From NCBI GenBank assembly GCA_051294375.1, contig CM119267.1:18695439-18759438 (forward strand): a stretch of DNA of 64,000 bases, read 5' to 3'. Position numbers and translations under genes: made by a program. Below are positions 22,502 to 35,159 of the stretch, one piece after another; the first letter of the stretch is position 1; every line of letters begins with the position of its first letter. Below the pieces are notes generated by a model that saw only the letters and a program-made list of their open reading frames with translations, had not been told where the DNA came from and searched no databases. The stretch is from Paraspadella gotoi (taxonomy: Eukaryota > Chaetognatha).

Positions 22502-23033
22502 TTCTGAATATCAATCTCGCGCCTTCTCCTGTTCTCTTTCTCTCGCTTTTCTATCGTTTACTCACTAACTCTGAAAAGGCAAAATATCACTACTGAAGAA
22601 TACAAAACAGAAATAAAACATTTAATCTACCCATTTTGCTTGATAGCTTAGAATATAATGTCCTGAATATAATATATACATATTTGGTTCACCATTTTTA
22701 TCTGTTCTTGTCACATCTTGACAAATCCCAGTGCAATGCCAGGTTATTTTTTCTCGTAACGTGAACTTTGGTCACGAACCTTTCAAAGTTCCAAACGACT
22801 GGAGATCAAATGATGGCAATAAGGTCTTTCGGCGACGGTGCCAACGAAGGTCACGTGGTGAGGGGGGGGGAAAGCGTACGTAAATACGCAGTGTTTACTT
22901 TTACGAAAGAAGTAGAAAGAAAAAAAAAAGAGAAAAATGAAACGTTTTTTCTTAGTAGTGGTATATTAAGTTACAATCCTAACGAGACTCCAAAATTGCA
23001 AATACAGCATTTCGAATTTAATCTGAAAGAAAA

Positions 23034-23088
23034 TTGTCGGGAAAAGATTCGGTGGAAAGTGCGAGTGAACTCTTTCGACTGACGGATA

Positions 23089-23138
<50 letters not shown>

Positions 23139-23294
23139 TTTGATGATGTCAGGAAAAAATCAAAGATAAAAAAAAAAGATATAAAAGAGAAAACACCTGA
23201 AGAAAACAACGCCGCAGCTGTGATCGAAGAGAAGCGTGAAAACGAAGCATTAAAAAGTGATAAAGTGATGAGGCTGATTTTAATAAAAAGTTAA
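23034..23294 (+). CDS. Candidate exon with poly-Asp run
   Basis: Open frame with DSVESASELFRLTDN, an Asp run of about 17 residues encoded by a GAC microsatellite (23088-23138), then FDDVRKKSKIKKKDIKEKT, an ENNAAAVIEEKRENE stretch and a stop. The Lys/Glu mix on both sides of the Asp run looks coding. However, there is no clear acceptor and no ATG in frame near the start. It may be a chance frame through a GAC repeat. Confidence 0.25.
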
Positions 23295-23619
23295 TTAAAA
23301 AATAACAAAGTTGAGAAATGACATGAAAACATATAAAAAAATAACGAAGCTTCAATGAACTTAATGAGTTAAATAACTAAAAAACCTATGTTTAAATGAA
23401 TACGGTTAAGAAAAACTGGGTAAGTATAGGTAAAAATATAAAGAAACAAAAATAAACCGATGAAAAAAACTAAATCTGAATATCGAGAAAAATGCCAATA
23501 TTATTAAGCCGAAGTAGAAGCACATGCGAAGACTTTAAAGTAATTATATTTAATAAAAAAAGATATAAAACACAATAAAGAACAACAAGGACGACGACCT
23601 GGGGAAAGAAAAATTAATG

Positions 23620-23835
23620 ACGACAACGACAGCGACGAGGATTCATGGCGATGATCTTTCCCGGATTGGCCTCTCAACGCTCGGGGTCTGACCCACTGAC
23701 ACTAATTCGCGCCGTCCAGCGCCGGCGTCATTTATCGCCTCGCAGTCCGACGCCATCTTGTTTTCGGCGCCCCGTCGTTCTGGCGCTCTCCAAGTCCGGC
23801 ACCGGGCGTCAGCGGTGTCACTCTTGACAGATTTC
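23620..23835. other. GC-rich island
   Basis: A CpG-containing patch inside AT-rich DNA, with several 'cgccgtc/gccatctt'-type words. Open frames exist on both strands without splice support. It could be a promoter region or 5' untranslated exon. Confidence 0.25.
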
Positions 23836-24361
23836 TTTTTTTTCCTTTTTTTTTTCCCCTCAAGTTTCTTTCGATCTGAGACGCAAAATCTCCTTGGAGC
23901 ATTTCCAGGAGACGCCATTCCGCTATACTTCTCTCCGTTTCTTGTCTATCCTAATCTCTCTACTATATTCCTCAGTTAACTGAATAAAATATATTTCGCC
24001 TTTGTCTTGGGGAAGTAAAACATCTTTTATGTTGAGCTCGAGGACAAATTTAGAGAGAGAGAGAGAGAGAGAGAGATATCCACCCGCCCCCCTCTCCCCC
24101 CCTCTCCGTCTCTCACGGCCTTAATCCCTCAATTATTCACATTTCCGCTCAGATCGCCTTTTTATGCTTTTATGCCCCCGAACCATTTCGCCTTTTTATT
24201 CCACGGTCTCTCTTTCTCTCTCTCTCGTCGCTTATTCTCCTTCGGCTTACGTTTTGAAGATAAGTTTCTCCGTCCACGAGTAGATAAGATTCTCGGCTAT
24301 TCGAAACATGTTCATTTCGAATTGTGTTTTTTTGTTTTGTTTTTTTTTTGTTTTTGGGTCT

Positions 24362-24628
24362 NNNNNNNNNNNNNNNNNNNNNNNNNNNNNNNNNNNNNNN
24401 NNNNNNNNNNNNNNNNNNNNNNNNNNNNNNNNNNNNNNNNNNNNNNNNNNNNNNNNNNNNNNNNNNNNNNNNNNNNNNNNNNNNNNNNNNNNNNNNNNNN
24501 NNNNNNNNNNNNNNNNNNNNNNNNNNNNNNNNNNNNNNNNNNNNNNNNNNNNNNNNNNNNNNNNNNNNNNNNNNNNNNNNNNNNNNNNNNNNNNNNNNNN
24601 NNNNNNNNNNNNNNNNNNNNNNNNNNNN
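24362..24628. other. Assembly gap (267 N)
   Basis: Unsequenced. Bounded on the right by a CTTT repeat. Confidence 0.99.

Positions 24629-24661
<33 letters not shown>
24629..24661 (+). repeat. CTTT tetranucleotide repeat
   Basis: About eight tandem CTTT units starting at the gap edge. Confidence 0.95.
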
Positions 24662-24662
<1 letters not shown>

Positions 24663-24935
24663 ATATTCCCGCTTTATGTCTGGCCGTTCTTCTTCGGATC
24701 TTCCTCTTCCCATAAAACAAGTATTGGATCACAATAAAATACCTGAATTGACTACTTCGAACCATTTGGGGTTAAAGGGAGTCCTTGTCGAACTCGTCTC
24801 TCCCTCTCTCTCTCTCTCTCTCCCTCTCCTAGTCCTTATATCGTGTTTCCCCCTCATTTCCTCTCACTCCTATCTCTCTCCCTCTCGCTCGCTATCGCGA
24901 GTTCTCTCACGCTCTCCACGGCCCGAATAATACGT

Positions 24936-25020
24936 GTCAGGACCGGGTCTCGAACCCAGGACCGTTTCGGGTCGAGGATCGCGAACGCCTCACCTCCTCG
25001 CCCGACGGAATCTCCAGAAA
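24936..25020 (-). repeat. tRNA-like sequence (tRNA pseudogene or SINE head)
   Basis: Read on the minus strand, the sequence contains a perfect RNA polymerase III B box, GGTTCGAGACC, inside a T-arm-like 'cctgggttcgagacccgg' whose five-base stem pairs with one G-T. About 35 bases upstream is the degenerate A-box-like 'ggcgaggaggtgagg'. No proper anticodon stem can be drawn, so this is not a working tRNA. A tRNA-derived SINE fragment or tRNA pseudogene is most likely. Confidence 0.55.
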
Positions 25021-25077
25021 TGGGAGAGCGGGGAACGAAAAGAGTTCAAAGGGCATCTTTATTCTCGAAGGATATAT

Positions 25078-25142
25078 AGGGTGATGTAAAGAGTGACATA
25101 AAAGGTGACATAAAATGCGATATAAAAGGTGACATAAAAGGT
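25078..25142 (+). repeat. GTGACATAAAAG tandem repeat at a gap edge
   Basis: About five tandem copies of a 12-15 base unit run into the 258-N gap (25143-25400). Confidence 0.85.
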
Positions 25143-25400
25143 NNNNNNNNNNNNNNNNNNNNNNNNNNNNNNNNNNNNNNNNNNNNNNNNNNNNNNNNNN
25201 NNNNNNNNNNNNNNNNNNNNNNNNNNNNNNNNNNNNNNNNNNNNNNNNNNNNNNNNNNNNNNNNNNNNNNNNNNNNNNNNNNNNNNNNNNNNNNNNNNNN
25301 NNNNNNNNNNNNNNNNNNNNNNNNNNNNNNNNNNNNNNNNNNNNNNNNNNNNNNNNNNNNNNNNNNNNNNNNNNNNNNNNNNNNNNNNNNNNNNNNNNNN
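25143..25400. other. Assembly gap (258 N)
   Basis: Unsequenced, probably because of the tandem repeat on its left edge. Confidence 0.99.
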
Positions 25401-25954
25401 GGGGAACAAAAGTCGACGGCTTTAAATGGGTTTTAAAAAAAAGTTTTACTGGGAAAAACCAGAGACGTGACGCCGTGACGGTGAGACTGGCTTCACGATG
25501 GCGTGAAAAAAAAGCTCGAGAGTATTCTTTCGTGGAAAAGAGAAAGTTGGCGTCGTTTGGAATATTCGAGTGAGTCTTGGAAGAAGAGGTTCATTCTTAT
25601 AGTTTTTGATTGTTTGGTATCTCTTTTTCAAATGAAATAACAATTAAAACTTACTCGAGAATGGTTAATCTTGTCAAATCAAAGATGATAATTAAGTTGG
25701 AAGAATGTTTTATTTCAAATTTTTAAAAAAAAATGTGGAATAAGGATGACAACGACGACGAAAATATGTATCGGTGACGTCAGGAGAGATGCTTAATGCT
25801 TATGCCAAAATGGTTTTCCCCCTGACGAGTGACGAGGTTAAAAAAGAAAAGGCGACGACCTTTCGCGACCGAAGACGTGACTGGAATCAAAGGAGAGGGA
25901 GACACGAAGACAAAAAAAGGTGTTTATGTCGGAAGAAGGACAAAAAAAATAGGG

Positions 25955-26125
25955 CAGGATAAAGGAAGAGAAAGGAAAGAAAAGAAAATGAGGACGGGAG
26001 GAAAATGGTTGGAAGACGAGAAGAAAGGAAGGGAAAAAAAATAGGGCAGGATATAGGAAGAGAAAGGAAAGAAAAGAAAATGAGGACGGGAGGAAAATGG
26101 TTGGAAGACGAGAAGAAAGGAAGGA
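25955..26125 (+). repeat. About 80-base tandem duplication in purine-rich DNA
   Basis: Two consecutive copies of a unit starting 'aaaaatagggcaggata' and ending 'ggttggaagacgagaagaaa'. Confidence 0.85.
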
Positions 26126-26884
26126 ACAAAAAACCGGAAAAATATGTAAGCAGGGGAAAGTAAACAAAAGAAAATGAAATAGGAAGGAAGAGAGAGAGAG
26201 AAAAGAGAGAGAGAGAAGAAAGGAAGAACGAAAAGTAGGAAAAAAAAAGGAAAGGAATCGGTAAAAATTAAGGTGGAAAAAATAATATCACGAGAAAAGT
26301 AGAAAAAATGAAGAAAATACGGTAAAAAAGGAAAATCAAGTCAATTAGACGACGAGCCGGTTTAGAACACAACATCGTTGGCGGCAACAATCACCTAGCA
26401 ACGACAACTCGTTTCCAGGTCGTCGTCCAGGAAAAAAGAAATGAGGAAAAAAAAACGAGAAAAGAAAAGAAGTGATTTGCATAGCAGAGCCTCGTGTCAA
26501 AACCTAATTTCACGGGAGTGACGCTGCCGTTGCATGGATTTCACCGACGCAGGGCGCGTCCGGACACGCGGACTGACGCGGCAGGAACGTCCGCTGCCCG
26601 AAATTCAAGCAGTTGGGGGGGAGGAGGTCAAGTGGTGCCGGGCTCAGTTTTTCTCCAAATCTCTACTTTTTTTCTCACTTGACGATTTTGTCCTTTAATT
26701 TTTTTTTATTTTTTCAAGATTTTTTTTTTTCGTCTTATCTTTTTTTTTTTTCAAAAAACTTAAAATTACCGAACCGTTCTCGCATTTTCAGTTTCAATAA
26801 TTGAACAAAAACAATTCGATTCAATTCTCTTTCCAATCTTTTTTCCAATTTCAAGTCCGCGTTCTCCGTCGGACGATCTCTCTC

Positions 26885-26909
26885 NNNNNNNNNNNNNNNN
26901 NNNNNNNNN
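26885..26909. other. 25-N gap
   Basis: Fixed-length gap between a CT-ended left flank and a GA-ended right flank. Confidence 0.98.
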
Positions 26910-27029
26910 AAAACGAGAGAGATGTCTGGGAAACGAAGTCTTGTCTTCAAAGGCGACCGCTAATTGAATCTTTGAGGCGTTCTAGAGCGCCTCCGGTCTT
27001 TTACGGATGCGACGTCGTCATGCCGTCGG

Positions 27030-28130
27030 GATTTCGTCTTTGATCGTCGTCGTCTCGACGTTCTCGTCTCCATGCATCGTCCGAGATTTTTGACGGAATC
27101 GTCGTGCGGTGTCCCATCGTCTTTGAGTTGATTGGTCAATCATCTTCCCCGTTAGGCCAATACATTTCAGCTGTCATTATTCTGATCCAGTTTTCCATAC
27201 TCTCTGTCGGACCGGTGCTTGGTTGTCATCGCAATGTAGTCCTCCTCCTAAATCGACTTTCTTCTTGTGCGGCGAATGCTTGATTTTTACGCCCACATCC
27301 CTTGTCGCTTCGGTCAATACGTCGTCATCCATCAATAATTGCTGAGGGTTTTTGTCGTTTCTGTCCGTTTTATGTCATTGTCGTTGTCATCATTTTCTGA
27401 GTTTCTCTTGCTTGATCGTCAGTAGTAATCGGTCATGCGTTTTTGTCATCGCCATTGTCGTCAATTTCATATTCACTTTCTAACTTTGCTAAATCGTTGT
27501 GCATTCTTCCATTCATTGGCTATCTGTCATCATTTCTGAGGTGCTACTGAGGTTGATTGTCGATTGTCATCCGTCATCATTGCTTCTCGAGGTGCTACTC
27601 GGTTGATCGTCGATTGTCATGCATTTATCGTGTTTTGGTCATTGTCATTGGTCAGCATTTCTGAGTTTCTTCTAGCTTGATCGTCATAGTAATCGTCATC
27701 GTTTTTGCCATCGTCATTGTCGTCATTTCATTTCACTTCTTTGTAATCGTCGTCGTTTTCATTATTGCCGTTGTCATCATTTCAGATGTTCTACGAGGTT
27801 GTTCGTCAATGTAATCGTCGTCATTTTTGTCGTCGTCATTATCATCATTTCTGAGGTTCTACAAGGTTGTTCGTCAATATAATCGTCGTCGTTTTCGTCC
27901 TCGTCGTTGTCACCATTTCTAAGGTGCTACTAGGTGGCTCGTCATTGTCATTGTCGTCGTTTTGGTTATTGCCGTTGTCATCATTTCTGAGGTGCGAGAA
28001 GGTTGATCGTCATTGTAATCGTCGTCGTTGTCGTCATTTCTGAGGTGCAACTAGGTAGCTTGTCATCGTCGTCGTTTTCGTCGTCGTCGTCGCCGTCGCC
28101 GGCGGCAAGCACCGTCGCCTCCTTGACTCG
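27030..28130 (+). repeat. GTC/GTCATC-rich degenerate minisatellite
   Basis: About 1.1 kb of imperfect repeats. A unit with 'tttctgaggt', a 'ctac.aggtt' word and then 'gatcgtca.tgtaatcgtcgtc' recurs at about 27540, 27590, 27660, 27785, 27850, 27915, 27985 and 28040. Spacing is about 65-130 bases, filled with GTC and ATC triplets. It ends in a GC-rich 'gtcgccgtcgccggcggc'. Old and diverged. Confidence 0.8.
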
Positions 28131-28220
28131 GAAGAAGAGCTAATCAGGTCGTTAATGAATGTTTAAAGGTGAAGAAACGAGAGAAGAGAAACTAGGAACT
28201 AGAAAGGAGAGAGAGTTTGG

Positions 28221-28412
28221 CACTACTAACCGAAAGCGCCCTATTTTTGTTCAAATTTTAATCCAGCTTTAAATTTAACGCTAATTTTTAAATCTCTAAT
28301 TCCAATCACTAACCATAACCATATCCTGAATCTGATCCCCTAATACCTAACTCTTAACCTAATCTTAAGTTAATGCGGAATTTAGGTTGAAATGGGGCGC
28401 TTTTGGATGAAC
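28221..28412. mobile_element. MITE-like palindromic element
   Basis: Imperfect terminal inverted repeats enclose about 190 bases. The left end is 'ccgaaagcgccctattt' and the right end is 'aaatggggcgcttttgg', whose reverse complement is 'ccaaaagcgccccattt'. The match extends inward to 'ttcaaatt'. The interior is rich in 'ctaacc/cctaa', a degenerate telomere-like composition. Related half-elements lie at about 35820-36070, 37950 and 62340-62500. No transposase is present, so it would be nonautonomous. Confidence 0.6.
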
Positions 28413-28719
28413 AAATGGCCGAATTGTTTTTCCGCAAAGTCGCTTTCTTTGTTTTGAGAAAGTAGCCAACTTTCGAGAGGCTTAAACTTTAAGCCTCTCG
28501 AGAAAAATACCCCAGTTTTTAAATTATTCAGAGTGCTTTATTGAGACAACCTCAATGAGCGATCAAGCATAAAGAAAAAAGAATCTACAAATTTAACTAG
28601 ATCTACTATATAAGAATGTTTAAATGTGTAGAAATGACAATTGTCAAAATTGTGTCGTAATCTTCATCAAAATAATTATCTTGCGGTTATCTCAGTCAAT
28701 TATCAATGACTTGAGGACA

Positions 28720-28755
<36 letters not shown>

Positions 28756-28757
<2 letters not shown>

Positions 28758-31700
28758 AAAAATTCAAATCTGTGACCCCTATTGTTATCGGCTATTGCGA
28801 TACCTTGAAGCCCAGCCAAATTCAAGGGAATGGTTTGAGGAGAAAGATGAAGAGAGAGAGAGCAAGAGAGAGAGAGAGAGGACCGGAACGTACGATGACC
28901 GAGAAGTAGGAGATGAGAAGAGAGAGAAGAGCTAGGCCATCTTTCTCGTCCCCGTCATGAATTTTGGCTTTTGGCGCGGGGACATGCCGGGAACGAAGCG
29001 TGCGCATCGCGCCCGTTAGTGGCGTAGTCGCTGGTGAACTTATAGTTAGCTTCCCCGAACAGTTTAAAGCTGCCAAGAATTGGGCACGCTGCAATATTCT
29101 CTATCTCTCTCTTGCATTGAGTTGATTGGACTTGAGTTTGATTGCATTTGATTGATTGCATTGATTGATTGATTGGATCTGACGACCTTGACCACAATGT
29201 ATGCACTTGGATCCAAGGATTATTCAGAGTGACCAAATTTTCTGCAAGTTAGACCAAATATATGCCAGTTGAGGCAAATTATCTGCCCGTGAGCAAATTT
29301 ATGCAAGTGAGCAAATTATTCAAGTTGATTTCAAATCTATGCCCAGCTAAAGCAAATTAAGCGCGCAGTTGACCAAATTATGTCAGTTTGAGCAAATGTA
29401 TGCCCAGTGAGCAAATTCATGCCAGTTGACCAATGTATGCCAGGTTGACCAAATCGTAGACAGCTGACCAAAATATGCAGTTGATCAAATTTAAAGACGC
29501 AGCGCAGAATTAGAAGAGAGGGGATTGAGAAAAAAAGAAAAGGAGACAGAATTATGTGAGGACAAAGGAATGAAGAGAAATTAGGATTAGTCAATTGTCC
29601 ATAGCGGGGTTGAGTTAGGAGGAAGAAACAAGTTTTGAGCCAAACTCATGTCGGAATCTGCCTACGATAAGTTAAAGCGGGCTAAATTCAGATTAATCAG
29701 ATGATAAATCCACCAATATTTTTTTCTATATTTGCTTTGTTAACTTGTGAATCATATTATATATATAACAACTCGTTAGCATTCATTTTTAAACTCTTGC
29801 ATCATTTTTTTCACTCACATCAGTTTTTTCTCAACTCAGCATCATTTTTTCAATTTGCATAATTTTTTACAAATCTCGCGTATCATTTTTTTCAACTTGA
29901 AATCATTTTTTTTTACCTTTGCATTGTTTTTACTGTGCATCATTTTTTTCAACTTGCCATAATTTTTTTTTAATTTGCCCCATCAGTTTTTTGCACATTG
30001 ACGTTTAACTTATTTAATTAAGTTTAATTGATATTAAGAACATCTTAAGTAAGTCAGTAAATCAAAAAGATTCAAAGTAAATTGTGAACTCTAAGTGTTG
30101 TTTCCATTTAAACTGCGATTTCCTACTGGCATAATCGGTCGCATCAAACCCTTGTATTATTCGAGCTCGTTCACACACTTTGCCTCACTCGCATCACATA
30201 ATTTCATCTTCAGTCTATTAATTCAATTATGATTAAATCGGCAGTTAATTATGGGTCTAAAAATTAAGTAATATGATTCCTAATAATTATGACTATTTAT
30301 TTTGTTTGTTCATCAACTCATTTCACTTTTCACGTTTCACCTGAAGACTTGTGATATCTAGCTTTGTCACACACTTTAGTGCTGGAGGATGGGAATTTTT
30401 TTGCAGTCTAATAGAGAATTCAAAACCAAAAAGAAAGATGACGTGAGTTTATTTTGGAAGTAGTAACATCGTGAGGCGAAATGCTACGAGGCGATAAATA
30501 TACTCATATGACTTTATATGAGACTAACTTTGTTATCAAAGTAGGAGCTGATATAGGGAATGAATCTAGGCCGAGATAATAATTTATTTTGACATCTGTT
30601 TGTGAATTCCAGAATTGTCTTTCTCTCAATCTCACTCTTTCCTACCCTTCACGACAAATTTTCAACTCAATTCTTCCATGCCAATTATTGATTTAACTGT
30701 AGGGCGCCCCGCTTAGTAATTCATTGCGTTAAAATGATTCTTAGTACACAGAGACTACTTTGGAGAGTAAAACTGCGAGCTGCTCACCCTGGTCTTTTGT
30801 CCCTATTTTACGACATCTTCGATTCTCCACTCCGCATCGCTGCATTCCCATCGAAACTTTGTATATCCAGCCTTCAGTCACCACATCTTTTCCTTACCCC
30901 CACCACGACAAACATTCGATGGTCCAGACTCTCGTCCAAGCCTCCCAACACGCCAGTTTATTGGAGTTTTTGCTAAGGGTGGGGCACGGTACGGACACGG
31001 ACGGACGGGACGGACATCATTTTTTTTTGCATAATTTATCAATAATTCGATATTCTGACATGATGTAAGTGTATGCCCGACAAGATTGAGGGGCGCGGAC
31101 GACGCGACCGACAAAGTGAATTATAGAAAGCAGATCCGCAACTAATAAGCAAAATACAAATTCCGTGTGCGGCGGACTGAAAGGTCGAATTACGCTCATA
31201 CACGTCGCTGCGCAACAAAATGGTGACCATCGTAAAAGGTTATTAATTATAACCGTTATAAAAATAGGCAAGGAAATTAGCGTGTTATAGAAAACTGGAG
31301 GAGATGACCTTAAAACCGGATGTGAAAAGCGTGGAGCGTGGACGCAGTCGCGATTGCGTGATGAGGATACGATTTAAAAATAATGAAAATCGTTTACCAA
31401 GTGCTCAATCCGTCCCATCGCCTGCAGCGGTTGCTGTTGTTGTGTTTAGCTGGAGGTTGTTGTTACAATGGTCAATTGTTTTTATACAGACTACAGATTA
31501 TTATGAGACTGCTCGTCCGCCAGCATAATGGAAGGACCCTTTTCCAAATAGCAAAATAAATATTCTATAATATTTTAACAAATCAACACACACTGAAAAA
31601 TATCATACAAGGGATAACTAGTGGATGACATATTACTAAAGAGTAACGCAGACAAGGTGAAAACGACGTCATTAACTGATGTAATAAATGTTAATAATGT

Positions 31701-31930
31701 GTGATTTGTAATTAAATGATTAAAAGACTGCCGTCATTTGAATAAAATGGAGTTACTCCGTTGTCGAATCTAGTCCCAGAGAAGAGAGAGTAAGATAGGA
31801 AAATCGGTGAGCTAGATGGAAGACGAATGATAAGCGACGTATCTGGGACATGGATTGACTGAGATGCATGATCTGAATTATATGAGCACGTTGAACAAAG
31901 AGAGAGAGATTGAGAAAGAGAGAGATGATA
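28756..31930 (+). repeat. Left arm of a large imperfect inverted repeat
   Basis: Reverse-complement similarity to 32600-35150 in matching order. Landmarks are 'ggggtcacagatttgaattt' at the outer end, a 'gttcggggaagctaactata' block, AATC repeats, 'tgcataattt'-type minisatellites and 'ttggttttgaattc'. A 350-base block from 31075 to 31530 contains 'gtcgcgattgcgtgatgagg'. The arms differ by many small indels. No host gene is recognised inside. The 30734-31068 open frames have no counterpart in the other arm, where a 24-N gap sits. Confidence 0.8.
29230..29500 (+). repeat. 'gcca.gttgaccaaatta' minisatellite
   Basis: Degenerate tandem units of about 17-20 bases. The better preserved inverted version is at 34440-34690 and has clear 'tcaactggcataatttg' units. 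Confidence 0.85.
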
Positions 31931-32574
31931 GAGAGAGCGAGAGAGAGAGATATATGGGAACTACACCTCAGAGAGAGAGAGAGATGAGCGATTCGGTGGA
32001 GGCTACCTTGGGATGTGGGTTGCATGACTCGTCGAGTGATGACGACGAGGTGTCCTCAGTCATGAGAGAGAGAGAGAGTGGTCACTCAGGTAGATGTGAG
32101 AGAGAGAGAGACAGAGACTATAGACCAAAAGACACAGAATGAGAGCAGAGAGAGAGGATAGAGGAACACAGAACGACGAGTAGGCACACGACAGAGAGAG
32201 AGGAGATGTGTCCTCAGTCAGGTGAATAAGCAGAGAGAGACGCGCGTCACAGGAGAGAAGAGAGATGAGGAGGATGATGAGAGCGCATTGAGACGGGATT
32301 GGAGAACTGAGAGAGTAATCAGAGAGATGAGACCATTAGGGACAGATAAGATGTAGAGAGGAAGAGCAGACAGAGACAGAGACACAAGGACATAAAGAGG
32401 AGAGATGAGAGAGAGCAGAGCAGAGAGAGAGAGGACACAGAGACAGAGACAGAGGCGACACACACAGAGAGAGAGAGGGAGAGAAGAGACATAGAACAAA
32501 GACAGAATGAGACGAGAGAGACGTGATGAGTAGAGAGGAGGGACACAGAGGACAGAGACAGAGTGACACCACAC
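31931..32574 (+). repeat. GA-rich spacer of the inverted repeat
   Basis: Interrupted GAGA tracts with 'cacagagaca' variants, leading to the 25-N gap 32575-32599. Open Arg/Glu and Ser/Leu frames are compositional. Confidence 0.8.
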
Positions 32575-34699
32575 NNNNNNNNNNNNNNNNNNNNNNNNNT
32601 CTCTCTCTCTTTCTCTCTCTCTCTCTTTTCAACGTCTCTTATCTCAGTCATCATCTCAGTCATCATCATCGTCGTCGTTATCTTCGTCTTCATCTCTCCC
32701 GATTTCCTTTCTCTCTCTTCTCTGGACTTTCGCCAAACGAGGTAAACATCCTTTTTCAAATGGAGCTCTTTATAATCATTTATTACATCATTTATTACAT
32801 TTATTACATCGTTAATGACGTCGTTTCACTTAGTCTGGTTCTCTTGTAATTGTCTCCCTAGTTTGCCCTTTATGTTTTTCAATGTTGTTGTTTGTTAAAA
32901 ATTATTATAGAATTTTATATTTGTCTTTTGGAAAAGGTCCTTCATTTGCTGAGGAGAGCAGTCTTCATAATAATCTGTAGTCTTATAAAAAACAATTGAC
33001 CCTTGTAACAACAACTCCAGCTAAAACAACAACAGCAACCGCTGCAGGCGATGCGACGGAGTTGACACTTGGTAAAATTATTTTTTAAATCGTATCCTCA
33101 TCACGCAATCGCGACGCGTCGACGCTCACCTTTTCACATCCGGTTTAAGGTCATCTCTCCAGTTTCTATAACACGCTAATTTCCTTGCCTATTTTAATAA
33201 CGTTATAATTAATAACCTTTTACGATGTCACCATTTTTGTCGCAGCGACGTGTATGAGTCGTAATTCGACCTTTCAGTCCCCGACACAGAATTTGTATTT
33301 TGCTCTTATTAGTCGGATCTGCTTTCTATAATTCACTTTGTCGGTCCGTCGGTCCGCCCCCTNNNNNNNNNNNNNNNNNNNNNNNNTTGGATGGATAGAT
33401 TGAGTTGAAATTTTGTGTGAGGGTAGGAAAGAGTGAAGATTGAGAGAGACAATTCTGGGAATTACAAAAATGTAAATAATATTTCTCGGCCTAAAATTCC
33501 ATTCCCTTTCACATTCCTACTTTGATAAACAAAGTAGTTCATATAAAAGTCATTGTAATTTTATTCCCTCGTGCATCCCTCCGATGTTATACTAAAAATA
33601 AACTCACGTTCATTTTCTTTTTGGTTTTGAATTCTTATTACTAAAAATTCCATCCTCCACTAAAGTGTGTGACAAAGCTAGATATAAAGTTTCAGTGGAA
33701 ACGTGAAAGTGGAAATGAGTTTAAATGAAAAAAATATGAGTCATAATTAATTGAATCTTTTTACTTATTTTAACCCATAATTACTCGATTTAATCATAAT
33801 TGAATTAATAGACTGAGATGAAATTTTGTGTGCGAGTAGGAAAGTGTGTGAAGAAGCTCGATATAAAGTTTTGATGGAATTATGCCAGTGGAAATGAGTT
33901 TAAATGGAAAAAACATAAGTCACATTTACTTGAATCTTTTTTATTTATGATTACTAATAAATGTTTTAATTAATTAATTAATTAAATAATTAATTAATGT
34001 GAAAAAATGATGCAATATAAAAAAATTATGCAAGTTGAAAAAATGATGCAAGTTAAAAAAAAATGCAAGGTAAAAAAATGATTCAAGTTGAAAAAATGAT
34101 GCGAATTGTAAAAATTATGCAAATTGAAAAAATGATGTGAGTTGAAAAAATGATGTGAGTGGAAAAAATGATGCAAGTTTAAAAAATGATGCAAGTTGAA
34201 AAAATGATGCAAGTTAAAAAAAATATAAAAAAATATTGTGATTTATCATCTGATTATCTGATTACCGCTTAATTATCGTAGGCAGATCCGACATTGTTTG
34301 CTCAAACTTGTTTCTTCTCCTAACTCAACCCGCTATGACTAATTGACTATCCTAATTTCTCTTCATTCCATTTATCCTCACATAATTTTTCTCTTTTCCT
34401 TTTTTCTCAATCCCTCTCTCTATTCTCCTGCGGTCTTTAAATTTGATCAACTGGCATATTTTGGTCAGCTGGTATAATTTGATCAACTGGCATAATTTGC
34501 TCAACTGGCATAATTTGCTCAACTGACATAATTTGGTCAACTGGCTTAATTTGCTTTACTGGCATAATTTGATCAACTTGAATAATTTGCTCAACTTGCA
34601 TAATTTGCTCAACGGGCATAATTTGCTCAACTGGCATAATTTGGTCAACTTGCAGAAAATTTGGTCACTTGAATAATTTGGTCAAGTGGCATAATTTGG

Positions 34700-34700
<1 letters not shown>

Positions 34701-34778
<78 letters not shown>
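34701..34778 (+). repeat. AATC tetranucleotide array
   Basis: About 19 tandem units, essentially perfect. Confidence 0.97.
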
Positions 34779-34937
34779 GAGAGAGATAGGAGATATTACG
34801 CGTGCCAATTCCTTGCAGTTTAAACTGTTCGGGGAAGCTAACTATAAGTTCACCGCGACTACGCCACTACGCCGATGATCTTATTCCCGGCATGTCCCCG
34901 CCAAAAGCCAAAATTCATGACGGGGACGAGAAAATGG

Positions 34938-35070
<133 letters not shown>

Positions 35071-35159
35071 CCTCAAACATTCCTTGATTTGCTGGGCTTC
35101 AAGGTATCGCAATAGCGATAACAATAGGGGTCACAGATTTGAATTTTTCTTTGCTTTCT

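Noticed and set aside
24172-24930. 252-codon plus-strand frame
   Set aside because: A third of it is N, and the remainder is CTTT and CT repeat sequence.
30734-31068. Two overlapping 80-100 codon frames in the left arm of the inverted repeat
   Set aside because: No splice sites or family resemblance. The region is missing from the other arm and may be noisy sequence.
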